From: Dolomitihabitans soli
GTDB lineage: Bacteria; Actinomycetota; Actinomycetes; Streptosporangiales; Streptosporangiaceae
Length of the DNA stretch: 64,000 nucleotides
Assembly: GCF_022213955.1 (NCBI RefSeq)
Contig: NZ_JAKNTW010000024.1
Location: 62,001-126,000 of the forward strand
Direction of reading: 5' to 3'
Shown: piece after piece, positions 55,022-63,826 of the stretch
Layout: the number at the start of each line of letters is the position of its first letter
Numbering within the stretch: the stretch's first letter is position 1
Position numbers and translations under genes: made by a program
Notes under the pieces: model-generated
Seen by the model: the letters and a program-made list of their open reading frames with translations, nothing else
What the model was told of the DNA's origin: nothing
Databases searched by the model: none

Positions 55022-55789
55022 TTAACTCCCACCCGCGATCGGGCGCAGGTCGGCCGCGATCTCGCTCAGCAGCCGTTCCCGGCCGGGCACCAGGTAGAAG
55101 TGGCCGCCCGCCATCCGCCGCAGGGTGAAGCCCGCCGAGGTCGCGGCGGCCCAGCCCGCCATCGTCGCGGCGTCCACCACGGGGTCGTCGTCCGCGCCGT
55201 ACGCGGTGATCGGGGCGGGCTGCCTGACCGGGGGCCTCGGCCGGTGTGTCTCGACCAGCCGGTAGTCGTTCCTGACGATGTCGAACACGATCTCGCGCAG
55301 GTCCGGATCGGCGAGCACCCGGGGATCCGTGCCGCCCTGGCCGCGCAGGTCATCGGCCAGGGCGTCGTCGTCGAGTTCGTGCACCGCTGTGCCAAGGGCG
55401 CGGCCGGGGGGTGAACAGGCGGAGACGTACAGCGCGACCGGCCGGGCCGGGCCGCCGGCGAGCCTGCACGCCACCTGGTAGCCCACCGCGGCGCCCATGC
55501 TGTGCCCGAAGAGTGCGACCGGCCGGTCGCACTCGGGCTCGATCGCCCGCGCGACCTCGTCGGCGAGGGTGTCGAGGTCGTCGATGAGCGGCTCCGCCAG
55601 CCGGTCCTCCCTGCCGGGGTACTGCACGGTGAGCACTTCCAGCCAGTCCGGCAGGGACGGGCCCCAGTCGCGGTAGAAGCTCGCGGCCCCGCCGGCGTGC
55701 GGCAGGCAGACGAGCCGGACGCCCGCCTCGGGCCTGCGCTTGTGGACACGGATCCAGGGGTTGCGAACTGCTGACGATTGAGTGTTCAT
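55022..55789 (-). CDS. Type II thioesterase (NRPS/PKS editing)
   Basis: This 255-residue alpha/beta hydrolase of the GrsT/TEII class shows VRLVCLPHAGGAASFYRDWGPSLP, QYPGREDRLAEPLIDDL, nucleophile elbow VALFGHSMGAAVGYQVACRL (Ser), ITAYGADDDPVV (Asp) and MAGGHFYLVPGRERLL (His). TEIIs remove wrong acyl groups from carrier proteins. No NRPS or PKS is nearby except the remnant at 35 kb, and an EntS-type exporter fragment abuts its 3' end, so this looks like a piece of a dispersed siderophore cluster. Confidence 0.93.
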   Translation of the reverse strand: MNTQSSAVRNPWIRVHKRRPEAGVRLVCLPHAGGAASFYRDWGPSLPDWLEVLTVQYPGREDRLAEPLIDDLDTLADEVARAIEPECDRPVALFGHSMGAAVGYQVACRLAGGPARPVALYVSACSPPGRALGTAVHELDDDALADDLRGQGGTDPRVLADPDLREIVFDIVRNDYRLVETHRPRPPVRQPAPITAYGADDDPVVDAATMAGWAAATSAGFTLRRMAGGHFYLVPGRERLLSEIAADLRPIAGGS

Positions 55790-55839
55790 GAATGTCCAGT
55801 GCTGTCTGTGAGTGATTCTTGCTGGGGCGGGGCGACGCA

Positions 55840-55895
55840 GGGCCAGGCCGGGCGGGCCAGGCCGGGCGGGCCAGGCCGGGCGGGCCAGGCCGGGC
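55840..55895. repeat. Four perfect 14-bp tandem repeats
   Basis: GGGCCAGGCCGGGC occurs four times head to tail (55840-55895), upstream of both the thioesterase and the TnpB-like gene. The unit has internal symmetry (GGCCNGGCC) and could form hairpins. The remaining sequence to 55998 holds the TnpB-like gene's promoter and its RBS GGGAGGT. Confidence 0.9.
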
Positions 55896-55998
55896 GTGGG
55901 CGAGGCGCCCGAAAGATCTCCCGGGTGTTCGAATAGTTTCCGAACGGGCCGGTGTAGTGTTCCGGTGACGTGAGGGACCACAGGGCCGGGAGGTAGCG

Positions 55999-57672
55999 AT
56001 GAGAGGGGCGGTCACCAGGACCTCTCACCAGTCCGGTGACCGGGCGCTGCGGCCCATCGCCGTGCCGTACATCGTCCCGGCGCCTTCCGGGGTGGCGGTC
56101 CGTGACCGGCTCAAGGGCCTGTCCGGTCGTGATGAGGAGGTGCTGCGGCTGGTCGGCGCGCACCTGGGACGGCTGGCATCGAGTGATCTCAAGGCCCGCT
56201 GTGCCGATGGCCTGGGACACGGCGCCGAGGCGTGGGCGGTCCGTAAGCGGGAGTTGACCGGGTTGTCGTCGTCTCGGTGGGCGGGCGCGATCACCAAGGC
56301 GTCCAATGATCAGTGGGCGTTGGCCCGTCGATGTCAGGCCGCGCATGTGCGGAGTCTGGAGGCGGGGGTGCGGATGCTCGCGTATCGGCTGTCGCTGCCG
56401 ATCGGCGCCAAGGGCAGCAGGCGGGCGCCGGGCGGCTACCGCTCCGCTGGTGAGTGGTTTGTCAAGGCGCGCCGCCTGGCCGCGCTGCGGTCCCGGCTGG
56501 AGCGGGAGCGGGCCGATCACGCGGCCGGGGTGGTGCACGTGGTGCGAGGCGGCAGGCGACTCCTGGGCAACCGCCACAACCTCGACACAGCCCGGCTCAC
56601 CGAGCATGAGTGGCGGCAGCGGTGGGAAGCTGAGCGCTGGTTCCTCGCCGCCGATGGAGAGTCGGGTAAACGCTTCGGCAACGAGACGATCCGCCTCACC
56701 CCGGACGGCGAAGTCTCCATCAAGCTCCCGGCTCCGTTGGCGCACCTGGCCAACAGCAAGCACGGCCGGTACATCCTGGCCTCCAAGGTCGCCTTCGCGC
56801 ATCGGGGACAGGAGTGGCGGCAGCGGGTGGAGGCGAACCAGGCGGTGGCCTACCGCATCCACCACGACACCGATCGCGGGCGGTGGTACCTGACCGCGTC
56901 CTGGCAACGCCCGGTCCTCAAGACCATCCCGCTGGAAACCGCCCGCGCGAACGGCATGGTCGGTGTCGATACCAACGCCGATCATTTTGCCGCCTATCGG
57001 CTCGACCGGCACGGCAACCCGGTCGGTGGGCCGCACCGGTTCTTCTACGACCTGTCCGGTTCGGCCGATCACCGTGACGCGCAGATCCGGCACGCTATCA
57101 CCCAGGTCCTGCACTGGGCCAAGAGCTGCGGTGTCGCTGCCATCGCGATTGAAGATCTCGACTTCACCGCCGGGAAGACCCGCGAGAAGCACGGCCGTAA
57201 GAAGCGGTTCCGCCAGTTGATCTCCGGCATGCCCACCGGCAAGCTCAAGGCCCGGCTGATCTCGATGGCCGCCGAGGCAGGTCAGTGGATCGTTGCGGTC
57301 GATCCCGCCTACACCTCTCAGTGGGGAGGTCGGCACTGGCAAAAGCCGCTGGTCTCCCCGCGCCGCGAAATGTCCCGTCACGATGCCGCCGGTATCGCGA
57401 TCGGGCGACGCGCCCTCGGGTACCCGATCCGGCGACGGGCGGCACCGCCCCCACACGACCAGAGCGATCGTGTGGGGCATCGGACCGTCCAGGCCGAGCC
57501 GGGTATCCGAGGGCGTGAGGTACCCCGCCCACCCGTCACGGAGCGTGCACATGATGTACGTACCCGAACGGGGGCCACACGAGGAACGCGGGAGACCAGT
57601 GCGTCCAAAACCGTTCGGGATGCGCGCAGTGCCGGGACGTGGGTCCAAGACTCACTCCTGATCATTGATTAG
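55999..57672 (+). CDS. TnpB-like RuvC protein without zinc-finger cysteines
   Basis: 557 residues. RuvC residues are all present: Asp324 in MVGVDTNADHFAAYRLD, Glu385 in AIAIEDLDFTAGK and Asp462 in MSRHDAAGIAIGRRALG, with QLISGMPTGKLKARLISMAAEAGQWIVAVDPAYTSQWGGRHW between as in IS605-type TnpB. TnpB normally has two CxxC pairs between the last two blocks; here there are none (PLVSPRRE). The N-terminal half is longer than usual. After residue about 470 the sequence is Arg-rich and low in family features, and the DNA there forms strong hairpins. No TnpA is adjacent. It could be a guide-RNA nuclease of the TnpB superfamily. Confidence 0.85.
   Translation: MRGAVTRTSHQSGDRALRPIAVPYIVPAPSGVAVRDRLKGLSGRDEEVLRLVGAHLGRLASSDLKARCADGLGHGAEAWAVRKRELTGLSSSRWAGAITKASNDQWALARRCQAAHVRSLEAGVRMLAYRLSLPIGAKGSRRAPGGYRSAGEWFVKARRLAALRSRLERERADHAAGVVHVVRGGRRLLGNRHNLDTARLTEHEWRQRWEAERWFLAADGESGKRFGNETIRLTPDGEVSIKLPAPLAHLANSKHGRYILASKVAFAHRGQEWRQRVEANQAVAYRIHHDTDRGRWYLTASWQRPVLKTIPLETARANGMVGVDTNADHFAAYRLDRHGNPVGGPHRFFYDLSGSADHRDAQIRHAITQVLHWAKSCGVAAIAIEDLDFTAGKTREKHGRKKRFRQLISGMPTGKLKARLISMAAEAGQWIVAVDPAYTSQWGGRHWQKPLVSPRREMSRHDAAGIAIGRRALGYPIRRRAAPPPHDQSDRVGHRTVQAEPGIRGREVPRPPVTERAHDVRTRTGATRGTRETSASKTVRDARSAGTWVQDSLLIID
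57430..57672 (+). ncRNA. Candidate structured RNA (omega-RNA-like) over the 3' end of the TnpB-like gene
   Basis: GGGCGG-CA-CCGCCC (57437-57450) and CCCCACACGA with TCGTGTGGGG (57449-57458 and 57468-57477, perfect 10-bp stem, 9-nt loop) lie in the last 240 nt of the TnpB-like gene, where guide RNAs of TnpB overlap the ORF end. This is structure-based inference; no guide or right end has been defined. Confidence 0.4.
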
Positions 57673-57789
57673 GAACGGTTCACCGGCTGCCTGCTGATAG
57701 TCGTCCCTTTCCTGGTGCGGACACGGATGACGGCGGACACGGGTGACGGCGGAGTTGCGGAACCGATCCGTCCGCCCGGCGCGGAGACC

Positions 57790-60700
57790 CTAGGGCGAGC
57801 CCGGCCGGGCCACTACCAGGTCCGGCGACAGGGCGAGGGAAAGGGCGAGGGATCGCGCCTCCTCCGGCGTGAGCGCCGCACCGTCCGCCGTCTCCGCGGC
57901 GAAGCGCTCTTCCCCGATCATGCCACGGACCTTCCCGGTGATCCGGTCGATGTCGGCGCGTTCGGCCGGAGCCGGCGGCAGGGAGCGCGCGATCCGGGTC
58001 GTCGCCGCCGCGCCCAGGAGCCGGGCCGCGTGCTCCAGGTGTCCGGCGAGGGCCAGGGCTCCGGACATGCCCTCCAGGACGAGGGCCAGGGCGCGGGTGG
58101 CGTCGATCCGGCCCGCGAGGCCGAGCGCCTCCTGGTATCTGGCGAAGGCGCCGGCCGGATCGCCGCGCTGCTCCGCGACGAAGCCCAGCTCGATCACGAT
58201 CATGGGCAGGTAGGGGGGTGTGGCCTCCTCCGGCTCCCGGGCGGCCCGGCGCAGGATGTCGTGCAGATGTCTCTCGGCGACGTCGAGCCGCGCCTGCCTG
58301 CGCGCCGCGAAGGCGAGCCCCATCATGGCGAAGACCTGCCCGGCCTGGTGGCCCTGCTCGACGGCCAGCCGCAGCGACCGCTCACACCACTCCCCCGCCT
58401 CGGTGTAGTCGCCGCGCTGCAGCGCGATCCAGCCGAGCCAGCTCAGCCGCCCGGCGACCTCGGTCCAGAGGCCCAGCTCCTCGGCCTTGGGCAGCCCGTC
58501 CCGCTGCAGCCGTTCGGCCAGTTCCAGGTCGCCGGTCATCTCGGCCAGGGCGCCGAGCCAGCCGCTGGCCTCCAGCTGGCCCCAGCGGTCGCCCAGTTCG
58601 CCGAACAGTTCCGCGCTCCGCCCGCTGTCCCGCCTCAGCACCGCGAGGTCGCCCCGGACATGCGCGAGCTTGGCCCGGATGGCGAGGGCGGCGGCGCTCC
58701 CCCACCGGTCGCCGAGCGCCTCGAACACCGGCAGCGCCCGGCCGATCAACGTCTCCGCGGCGGCCAGGTCACCCAGATCGATCCGGGCGTAGGCCAGGAA
58801 CCACTGGGCCCTGGCCCGCCCGCCCGGATCGCCGGCGTCCTCGTACAACCCCAGGGCCGCGTCGCACCTGGCCTCGCGGTCGGCGATGTCGCCGTGCAGA
58901 AACCCGATCCCGGTGTCCCAGGCCAGCGCCCTGGCCCGCGGCACGGAGAGCGGGACCTCGGCGCGGTCGTCGGGCACGGACAGCGCCGCCGCGAAGGAGC
59001 GCCTGGCCTCGCTCAGCCGGCCGCGCAGGAACCAGTACCAGCCCATCGCGTTGACGAGCCGCAGCGCGCCCTGCGCGTCGCCGTCTCTGACCGCGCCATT
59101 GAGCGCGACCCGCAGGTTGGCCGCCTCCGTGTCCAGCCGCCGCAGCCAGCGCCGCTGGTCGGCGCCGTAAAGGTGAGGCTCCGCCCGCTCCGCGAGGCCC
59201 GTGTAGTAACGGTGGTGCAGCCGCCGTACCCGCTCGGCCTCGCCCGCCTCCGCCAGCCGCTCCACGCAGTACGCCGCGACGGACTCCAGCAGCCGGTAAC
59301 GTGCTCCGTCGGCGCCGTCCACCATCACCACGAGGGAGCGGTCCACCAGACGGGCCAGCAGGTCGAGCACGTCGAGGTCGCCCTCCGCGCAGACCGCCTC
59401 CGCCGCCTCCAGGGTGCACCCGTCGGCGTGTACGGCGAGCCGGCGCAGCACGACGCGTTCCGCGGAGGTCAGCAGTTCCCAGCTCCAGTCGATCATCGCC
59501 ATCAGGGTCTGCTGGCGCGGCGGAGCGCCCCGGTGCCCGGTGGCCAGCAGCCGGAACCTGTCGTCGAGACGATCGACCAGGCCGTGGACGCCGAGCGCCC
59601 GCACCCGGGTGGCCGCCAGCTCCAGGGCCAGCGGGATGCCGTCCAGCCTGCGGCACAGAACCGCGACCGCCGGTGCGGTGTCCTCGTCGAGGCTGAACCC
59701 CCTGGCGGCGGCGGAGGCGCGGGCCACGAACAGCCGCACCGAGCCGGTCCGCTCCAGTTCCGCGAGGCCGTCGGCCCGGCCGGGCACCTCCAGCGGCGGA
59801 ACCCCCCACACCACCTCGCCCGCCAGGCCGAGCGGCTCCTGGCTGGTGGCCAGCAGCCGCAGTCCGGGGGCGGCCGTCAGCAGCAGCCCGGCCAGCTCGG
59901 CGACCGGTTCGACGACGTGCTCGCAGTTGTCCAGGACCAGGAGCAGCCGCCGGGCACGCAGCACCTCGGTGAGCCGTTTCACGGCGGTCAGCGGCTCACC
60001 CTGCTCGGCTCCCGCGGTGTCCCTGATGTCGAGCACCGCCATGATCGTTTCTGCCAGCAGGGACACCGCGTCCTGGTCCGCGAGCCGGTCGAGCGCGGCC
60101 AGTTCGACCAGCCACGCGCCGTCGGGGAACGGGTCGAGCCCCCTGGCCGTCTCCACCGCCAGCCGGGTCTTCCCCACCCCGCCCGGGCCGGTCAGCGTCA
60201 CCAGGCGGTTCGTGCCCAGCCTGGCGCGGATCTCGGCGACCGCGTCGTCTCTGCCGACCAGGTCGGTGAGCGGTGCGGGCAGGTTGGTCGCCGGTCGCGC
60301 GGGCGGCGACTCGGGGACGGCGGGCGCGGCCAGCGCGGGATCCTGGGTCAGGATCGCCTGGTGCAGTGCGACGAGGTCGGCGCTCGGGTCCAGGCCCAGC
60401 TCGTCGGCCAGCAGGACGCGAAGCCGCTCGTAGCTGTCGAGCGCCTCGCTCTGCCGTCCGGACCGGTAGAGGGCGCGCATGTGCGCGGCGCGCAGCCGCT
60501 CCCGCAGGGGATGCTCGGCCAGCAGGTCGCCGAGCTCGCCGGCCAGCAGGGCGTGCTCGCCCAGCGTCAGCCGTAACTCCGCCCGGTCCTCGTGCGCGGT
60601 CAGCCGCTGCTCGGTCAGGCGGGCGACGGCGGCCCAGGTGAACGACTCGTCGGCGAAGTCGGCGAAGGCCGGGCCACGCCACAGGGCGAGCGCGTCGGCG

Positions 60701-61068
60701 AGCAGCGCCGCCCTGGCCTGAGGGTCGCCGGTCCGGCCCGCCTCGGCGACCAGCGACTGGAAGCCGGCGGCGTCGGCGTCGCCCGTCAGCAGGTACCCCG
60801 CCGGGTGATGGACGACCAGGTCACGGCCGCCCGGCTCGGCGTCCTCCAGCACCCGGCGAAGCTGCGAGACCTTGGCGGACAGCGCGCCCGCGGGGTTGCC
60901 GGGCAGGTTCTCGCCCCACAGGTCGTCGATCAGCCCGTCGGCCGGCACCGGCCGCCCCTCGTGCACCAGCAGGTCGGCCAGCAGGGCGCGGACCTTCAAG
61001 CCGGGGACCGCGACCGGCTCACCGGCGTCGGTCCACACCGCCAGCGGCCCCAGCACCCCAAAACGCAT
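57790..61068 (-). CDS. SARP/AfsR-type regulator with NB-ARC ATPase and TPR domains
   Basis: About 1092 residues from MRFGVLGPLAVWTDAG. An OmpR-like DNA-binding domain (LKVRALLADLLVHEGRPVPADGLIDDLWG) and bacterial transcriptional activator (BTAD) region (to about 250) are followed by an NB-ARC ATPase: LVTLTGPGGVGKTRLAVETARGL (Walker A, about 300), LLLVLDNCEHVV (Walker B), GIPLALELAATRV (GLPL-like). The last 450 residues are TPR-like helices. Such proteins activate secondary-metabolite genes, often with ATP-dependent control. It is divergent from a FAD-linked oxidase 119 nt away, its most likely local target. Confidence 0.93.
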   Translation of the reverse strand: MRFGVLGPLAVWTDAGEPVAVPGLKVRALLADLLVHEGRPVPADGLIDDLWGENLPGNPAGALSAKVSQLRRVLEDAEPGGRDLVVHHPAGYLLTGDADAAGFQSLVAEAGRTGDPQARAALLADALALWRGPAFADFADESFTWAAVARLTEQRLTAHEDRAELRLTLGEHALLAGELGDLLAEHPLRERLRAAHMRALYRSGRQSEALDSYERLRVLLADELGLDPSADLVALHQAILTQDPALAAPAVPESPPARPATNLPAPLTDLVGRDDAVAEIRARLGTNRLVTLTGPGGVGKTRLAVETARGLDPFPDGAWLVELAALDRLADQDAVSLLAETIMAVLDIRDTAGAEQGEPLTAVKRLTEVLRARRLLLVLDNCEHVVEPVAELAGLLLTAAPGLRLLATSQEPLGLAGEVVWGVPPLEVPGRADGLAELERTGSVRLFVARASAAARGFSLDEDTAPAVAVLCRRLDGIPLALELAATRVRALGVHGLVDRLDDRFRLLATGHRGAPPRQQTLMAMIDWSWELLTSAERVVLRRLAVHADGCTLEAAEAVCAEGDLDVLDLLARLVDRSLVVMVDGADGARYRLLESVAAYCVERLAEAGEAERVRRLHHRYYTGLAERAEPHLYGADQRRWLRRLDTEAANLRVALNGAVRDGDAQGALRLVNAMGWYWFLRGRLSEARRSFAAALSVPDDRAEVPLSVPRARALAWDTGIGFLHGDIADREARCDAALGLYEDAGDPGGRARAQWFLAYARIDLGDLAAAETLIGRALPVFEALGDRWGSAAALAIRAKLAHVRGDLAVLRRDSGRSAELFGELGDRWGQLEASGWLGALAEMTGDLELAERLQRDGLPKAEELGLWTEVAGRLSWLGWIALQRGDYTEAGEWCERSLRLAVEQGHQAGQVFAMMGLAFAARRQARLDVAERHLHDILRRAAREPEEATPPYLPMIVIELGFVAEQRGDPAGAFARYQEALGLAGRIDATRALALVLEGMSGALALAGHLEHAARLLGAAATTRIARSLPPAPAERADIDRITGKVRGMIGEERFAAETADGAALTPEEARSLALSLALSPDLVVARPGSP

Positions 61069-61186
61069 GCTCGCCACGATAACGCTCCTTTACCGGCCAT
61101 CGGCAGCCCTCCGTAAACCGGCGGGAAACAAGCCGTAAGGGGTCCGCCGCATGCTTGCCACATCGTCGAGCGAAGGAACAGGGAAA

Positions 61187-62512
61187 ATGAGCCAGCAGTC
61201 ATACGAGACGTCAGGTGACGCGCACGCGGCGGCACACCGCCTGCGCGGCCGGTTCGGTGGTGTCCTGCACCTGCCGGGCGAGGCCGGCTACGACGAGCGG
61301 CGGCTTCCGCTCGACCCGGCACTGGACCCGCGCCCGGCACTCGTCGCCGAGGCGTACGCGCCCGCCGACGTCCGGTCGGCCGTGTTCGCCGCCCGGGAGC
61401 ACGGGCTGGCCCTCGCCGTCCAGGCCACCGGGCACGGCACGCACGTTCCGGCCGACGGCGGCCTGCTGCTGCGGACCTCGCGGATGGCGTCGGTCCTGGT
61501 GGATCCCGACCGGCGGGTCGCCAGGGTCGGCCCGGGTACCCTCTGGGCCGACGTGCTCGCCGCCGCCGCGCCCTTCGGCCTCGCGCCGTTGTCCGGCTCC
61601 TCGCCCTCGGTCGGGGTGACCGGCTACACCCTCGGCGGCGGGGTCGGCTGGCTCTCCCGCGCGTACGGGCTGGCGGCCGACAGCGTGCTGCGCGCCGAGG
61701 TGGTCACGGCGGACGGCGGGCTCGTGACGGCGAGCCCGCAGACGCACGCCGACCTGTACTGGGCGCTGCGCGGCGGCAGCGGCAACTTCGGCGTGGTGAC
61801 GTCGCTGGAGTTCCGGCTCTACCCGGTGGCCCGGGTCTACGCCGGCATCGCCTATTTCGCGATCGACTCGGCGGCCGAGACCATCGCGCTCTACCGGGAC
61901 TGGTGCGCCGGCATCCCCGACGAGCTGAGCACGGCGCTCGTGCTGACGCACATGCCCGACGCCGAGGAGGTGCCGGAGGCTGTTCGCGGTCGCCGGGTGC
62001 TGGGGATCAAGGTCATGCACGCGGGGTCCGCCGAGGAGGCAAGGCGGCTGCTCCGGCCGTTGTGGGCGGTGGCGGGCCCGGCGCTGGCCGGCAACCTGCG
62101 GCCGATGGACTACGCGCAGGCGGCGATGGGCGGCACCGCGGCCCGGCAGCTGGATCTGCTCCGCGGCCTGCCCGACCCGGTGATCGAGGCGGTGGTCGGC
62201 GTGGGCGAGCCGGTGACGACGGTGGAGATCCGGCACTGGGGCGGCGCGATGGCCTCCCCGGGACCGGACGCGGGCTCGGCCGGCCACCGCGACGCGCCCT
62301 TCTCGATCATCGCCGACGGCGTGTCGCCCGAATACGCCGCGGTACTGCGGCCGCACGCGACCGGCGGCTCGTTCCTGAACTTCCTGACCGACCCGGCGCG
62401 GACCGCGACCGCGTTCACACCCGGCAACCTGCGGCGGCTGCGCTCGGTGAAGCGGGCCTACGACCCGGACAACGTCTTCCGGCTGAACCACAACATCAGC
62501 CCGGCCGCGTGA
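61187..62512 (+). CDS. FAD-linked (BBE/PCMH) oxidoreductase
   Basis: About 441 residues from MSQQSYETSGD behind GGAACAGGG. FAD-binding blocks are ALAVQATGHGTHVPADGGLLLRTSRM (covalent His) and LSGSSPSVGVTGYTLGGGVGWLSRAYGL with no Cys in the bicovalent position. The BBE tail is VKRAYDPDNVFRLNHNISP. It is similar in layout to the oxidase at 51794 but not a close copy. It is the divergent neighbour of the SARP regulator and could be part of a small specialised-metabolism locus. Confidence 0.92.
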   Translation: MSQQSYETSGDAHAAAHRLRGRFGGVLHLPGEAGYDERRLPLDPALDPRPALVAEAYAPADVRSAVFAAREHGLALAVQATGHGTHVPADGGLLLRTSRMASVLVDPDRRVARVGPGTLWADVLAAAAPFGLAPLSGSSPSVGVTGYTLGGGVGWLSRAYGLAADSVLRAEVVTADGGLVTASPQTHADLYWALRGGSGNFGVVTSLEFRLYPVARVYAGIAYFAIDSAAETIALYRDWCAGIPDELSTALVLTHMPDAEEVPEAVRGRRVLGIKVMHAGSAEEARRLLRPLWAVAGPALAGNLRPMDYAQAAMGGTAARQLDLLRGLPDPVIEAVVGVGEPVTTVEIRHWGGAMASPGPDAGSAGHRDAPFSIIADGVSPEYAAVLRPHATGGSFLNFLTDPARTATAFTPGNLRRLRSVKRAYDPDNVFRLNHNISPAA

Positions 62513-62519
62513 GGGTCGG

Positions 62520-63527
62520 CTACGCCGACTCGCGGACCACGAGCCCGGTGGGCATGATCACCGGGTCGGCGGGACCACCGTCGAACAGGCCGAGCAGCAG
62601 GCGGGCGGTCGCCGCGGCCTGGTCGCCCATCGAGCTGCGGACGGTGGTCAGGGCGGGGTCGGTGTAGAGCGCGGCCTCGATGTCGTCGAAGCCCACCACG
62701 GCCACGTCGTCGGGCACCCGCCGCCCGGACCTGCGCAGGGTGCGCAACGCGCCGATCGCGATCAGGTCGTTGGCCGCGAACACCGCGTCCAGCCCCGGGT
62801 CGTCCTCGAGGAGCTGGCCCATCGCGTCCGCCCCCGAGACGCGGGTGAAGTCGCCCACGGCCATGATCGAACGGCGGCCGGAGTCCTTGAGGACGTCGCG
62901 GTACGCGCTCAGGCGGTCCTGCGCGGCGGGCATGTCGAGCGGCCCGGAGATGGTCGCGATCCGCCGCCGCCCCTGGTCCAGCAGATGCCGTACGGCCTGC
63001 GCGGCGCCCCCGAGGTTGTCGTTGTCGACGTAGGGCATCAGCCACGGCGCCGCCAGCCTTCCGTGCGACACCACCGGGATGCCCATCCGGGCGATCAGCG
63101 CGGGCAGCGGGTCGGCCCCGTGCATCGACACCAGCAGGGCTCCGTCGACGTGGCCGGCCGCGACGTACTGCTCCACGCGCCGCTGGCTCTCCGGCGAGCC
63201 GGCCAGCATGAGCGCGACCTGCTTCCCCGCGGCCTCCAGTTCCCGGCTCGCGGCGCGGACCACGGCGGAGAACATCGGGTCGTCGGAGACGAGCCCGGCG
63301 GGCGGGTCGGAGATGATGATCGCGATCGTGTTGGTGCGCTTGGTCGCGAGGTTGCGTGCCGTGCTGTTGGGGACGTAGCCCAGTTCGCGTACGGCGTGCA
63401 GGACGAGGTCGCGGATCTCGGGGGCGACCGTGGTCTCGCCGTTGACGACGCGGGAGACGCTCGACTTCGACACCCCGGCCCTGACGGCGACCGCCTCCAA
63501 GGTAGGTCGTTTCACATTCTCCCCCAC
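62520..63527 (-). CDS. LacI-family regulator (CebR-like)
   Basis: This 335-residue regulator starts MGENVKRPTLEAVAVRAGVSKSSVSRVVNGETTVAPEIRDLVLHAVRELGYVPNSTARNL, a complete LacI helix-turn-helix and hinge. The periplasmic-binding-like domain includes IAIIISDPPAGL, VDGALLVSMHG, GHxRRIATISGP and AVFAANDLIAIGAL. The operators next to it (GGGAGCGCTCCC type) match CebR boxes of Streptomyces (TGGGAGCGCTCCCA), so it probably senses a cello-oligosaccharide or similar sugar and represses the divergent secreted protein gene. Confidence 0.93.
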   Translation of the reverse strand: MGENVKRPTLEAVAVRAGVSKSSVSRVVNGETTVAPEIRDLVLHAVRELGYVPNSTARNLATKRTNTIAIIISDPPAGLVSDDPMFSAVVRAASRELEAAGKQVALMLAGSPESQRRVEQYVAAGHVDGALLVSMHGADPLPALIARMGIPVVSHGRLAAPWLMPYVDNDNLGGAAQAVRHLLDQGRRRIATISGPLDMPAAQDRLSAYRDVLKDSGRRSIMAVGDFTRVSGADAMGQLLEDDPGLDAVFAANDLIAIGALRTLRRSGRRVPDDVAVVGFDDIEAALYTDPALTTVRSSMGDQAAATARLLLGLFDGGPADPVIMPTGLVVRESA

Positions 63528-63552
63528 GCTCCGACGGTCCCGACGATCTTCA

Positions 63553-63795
63553 GGGAGCGTTCCCCCACCTAGGGTTCCCTCCTGCCGCGTCGGCTGTCAA
63601 TGGAAATGTGCGGCCTATGTTCCGAGAGAGCGCTCTCTCATCAAGGTCGTCGTTTCCCCAGGTGAAGCACCGAAGGGAGCGCTCTCAGCTACCGCCAAAT
63701 CATTACAAGAGTGCTTTGACCACGTTTCATCTGCATTAATCAGGTCTTGACATGGCATGACAGGGAGAGCACTCTCCCTCTCAGGGAGCGCTCCC
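63553..63795. promoter_or_regulatory. Five CebR-like palindromic operators
   Basis: GGGAGCGTTCCC (63553), GAGAGAGCGCTCTCTC (63624, perfect 16 bp), GGGAGCGCTCTC (63675), GGGAGAGCACTCTCCC (63763) and GGGAGCGCTCCC (63784, perfect). They fill the 299-bp gap between LacI and the secreted-protein gene. A TTGACA at about 63747 lies just before the fourth. Confidence 0.88.
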
Positions 63796-63826
63796 TCGAA
63801 CCCCCCGCCCTCCCGAGGAGATGCCC

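Noticed and set aside
57715-60576. About 950-codon plus-strand open frame
   Set aside because: It is the antisense shadow of the SARP/NB-ARC/TPR gene, with low-complexity translation and no recognisable domain.
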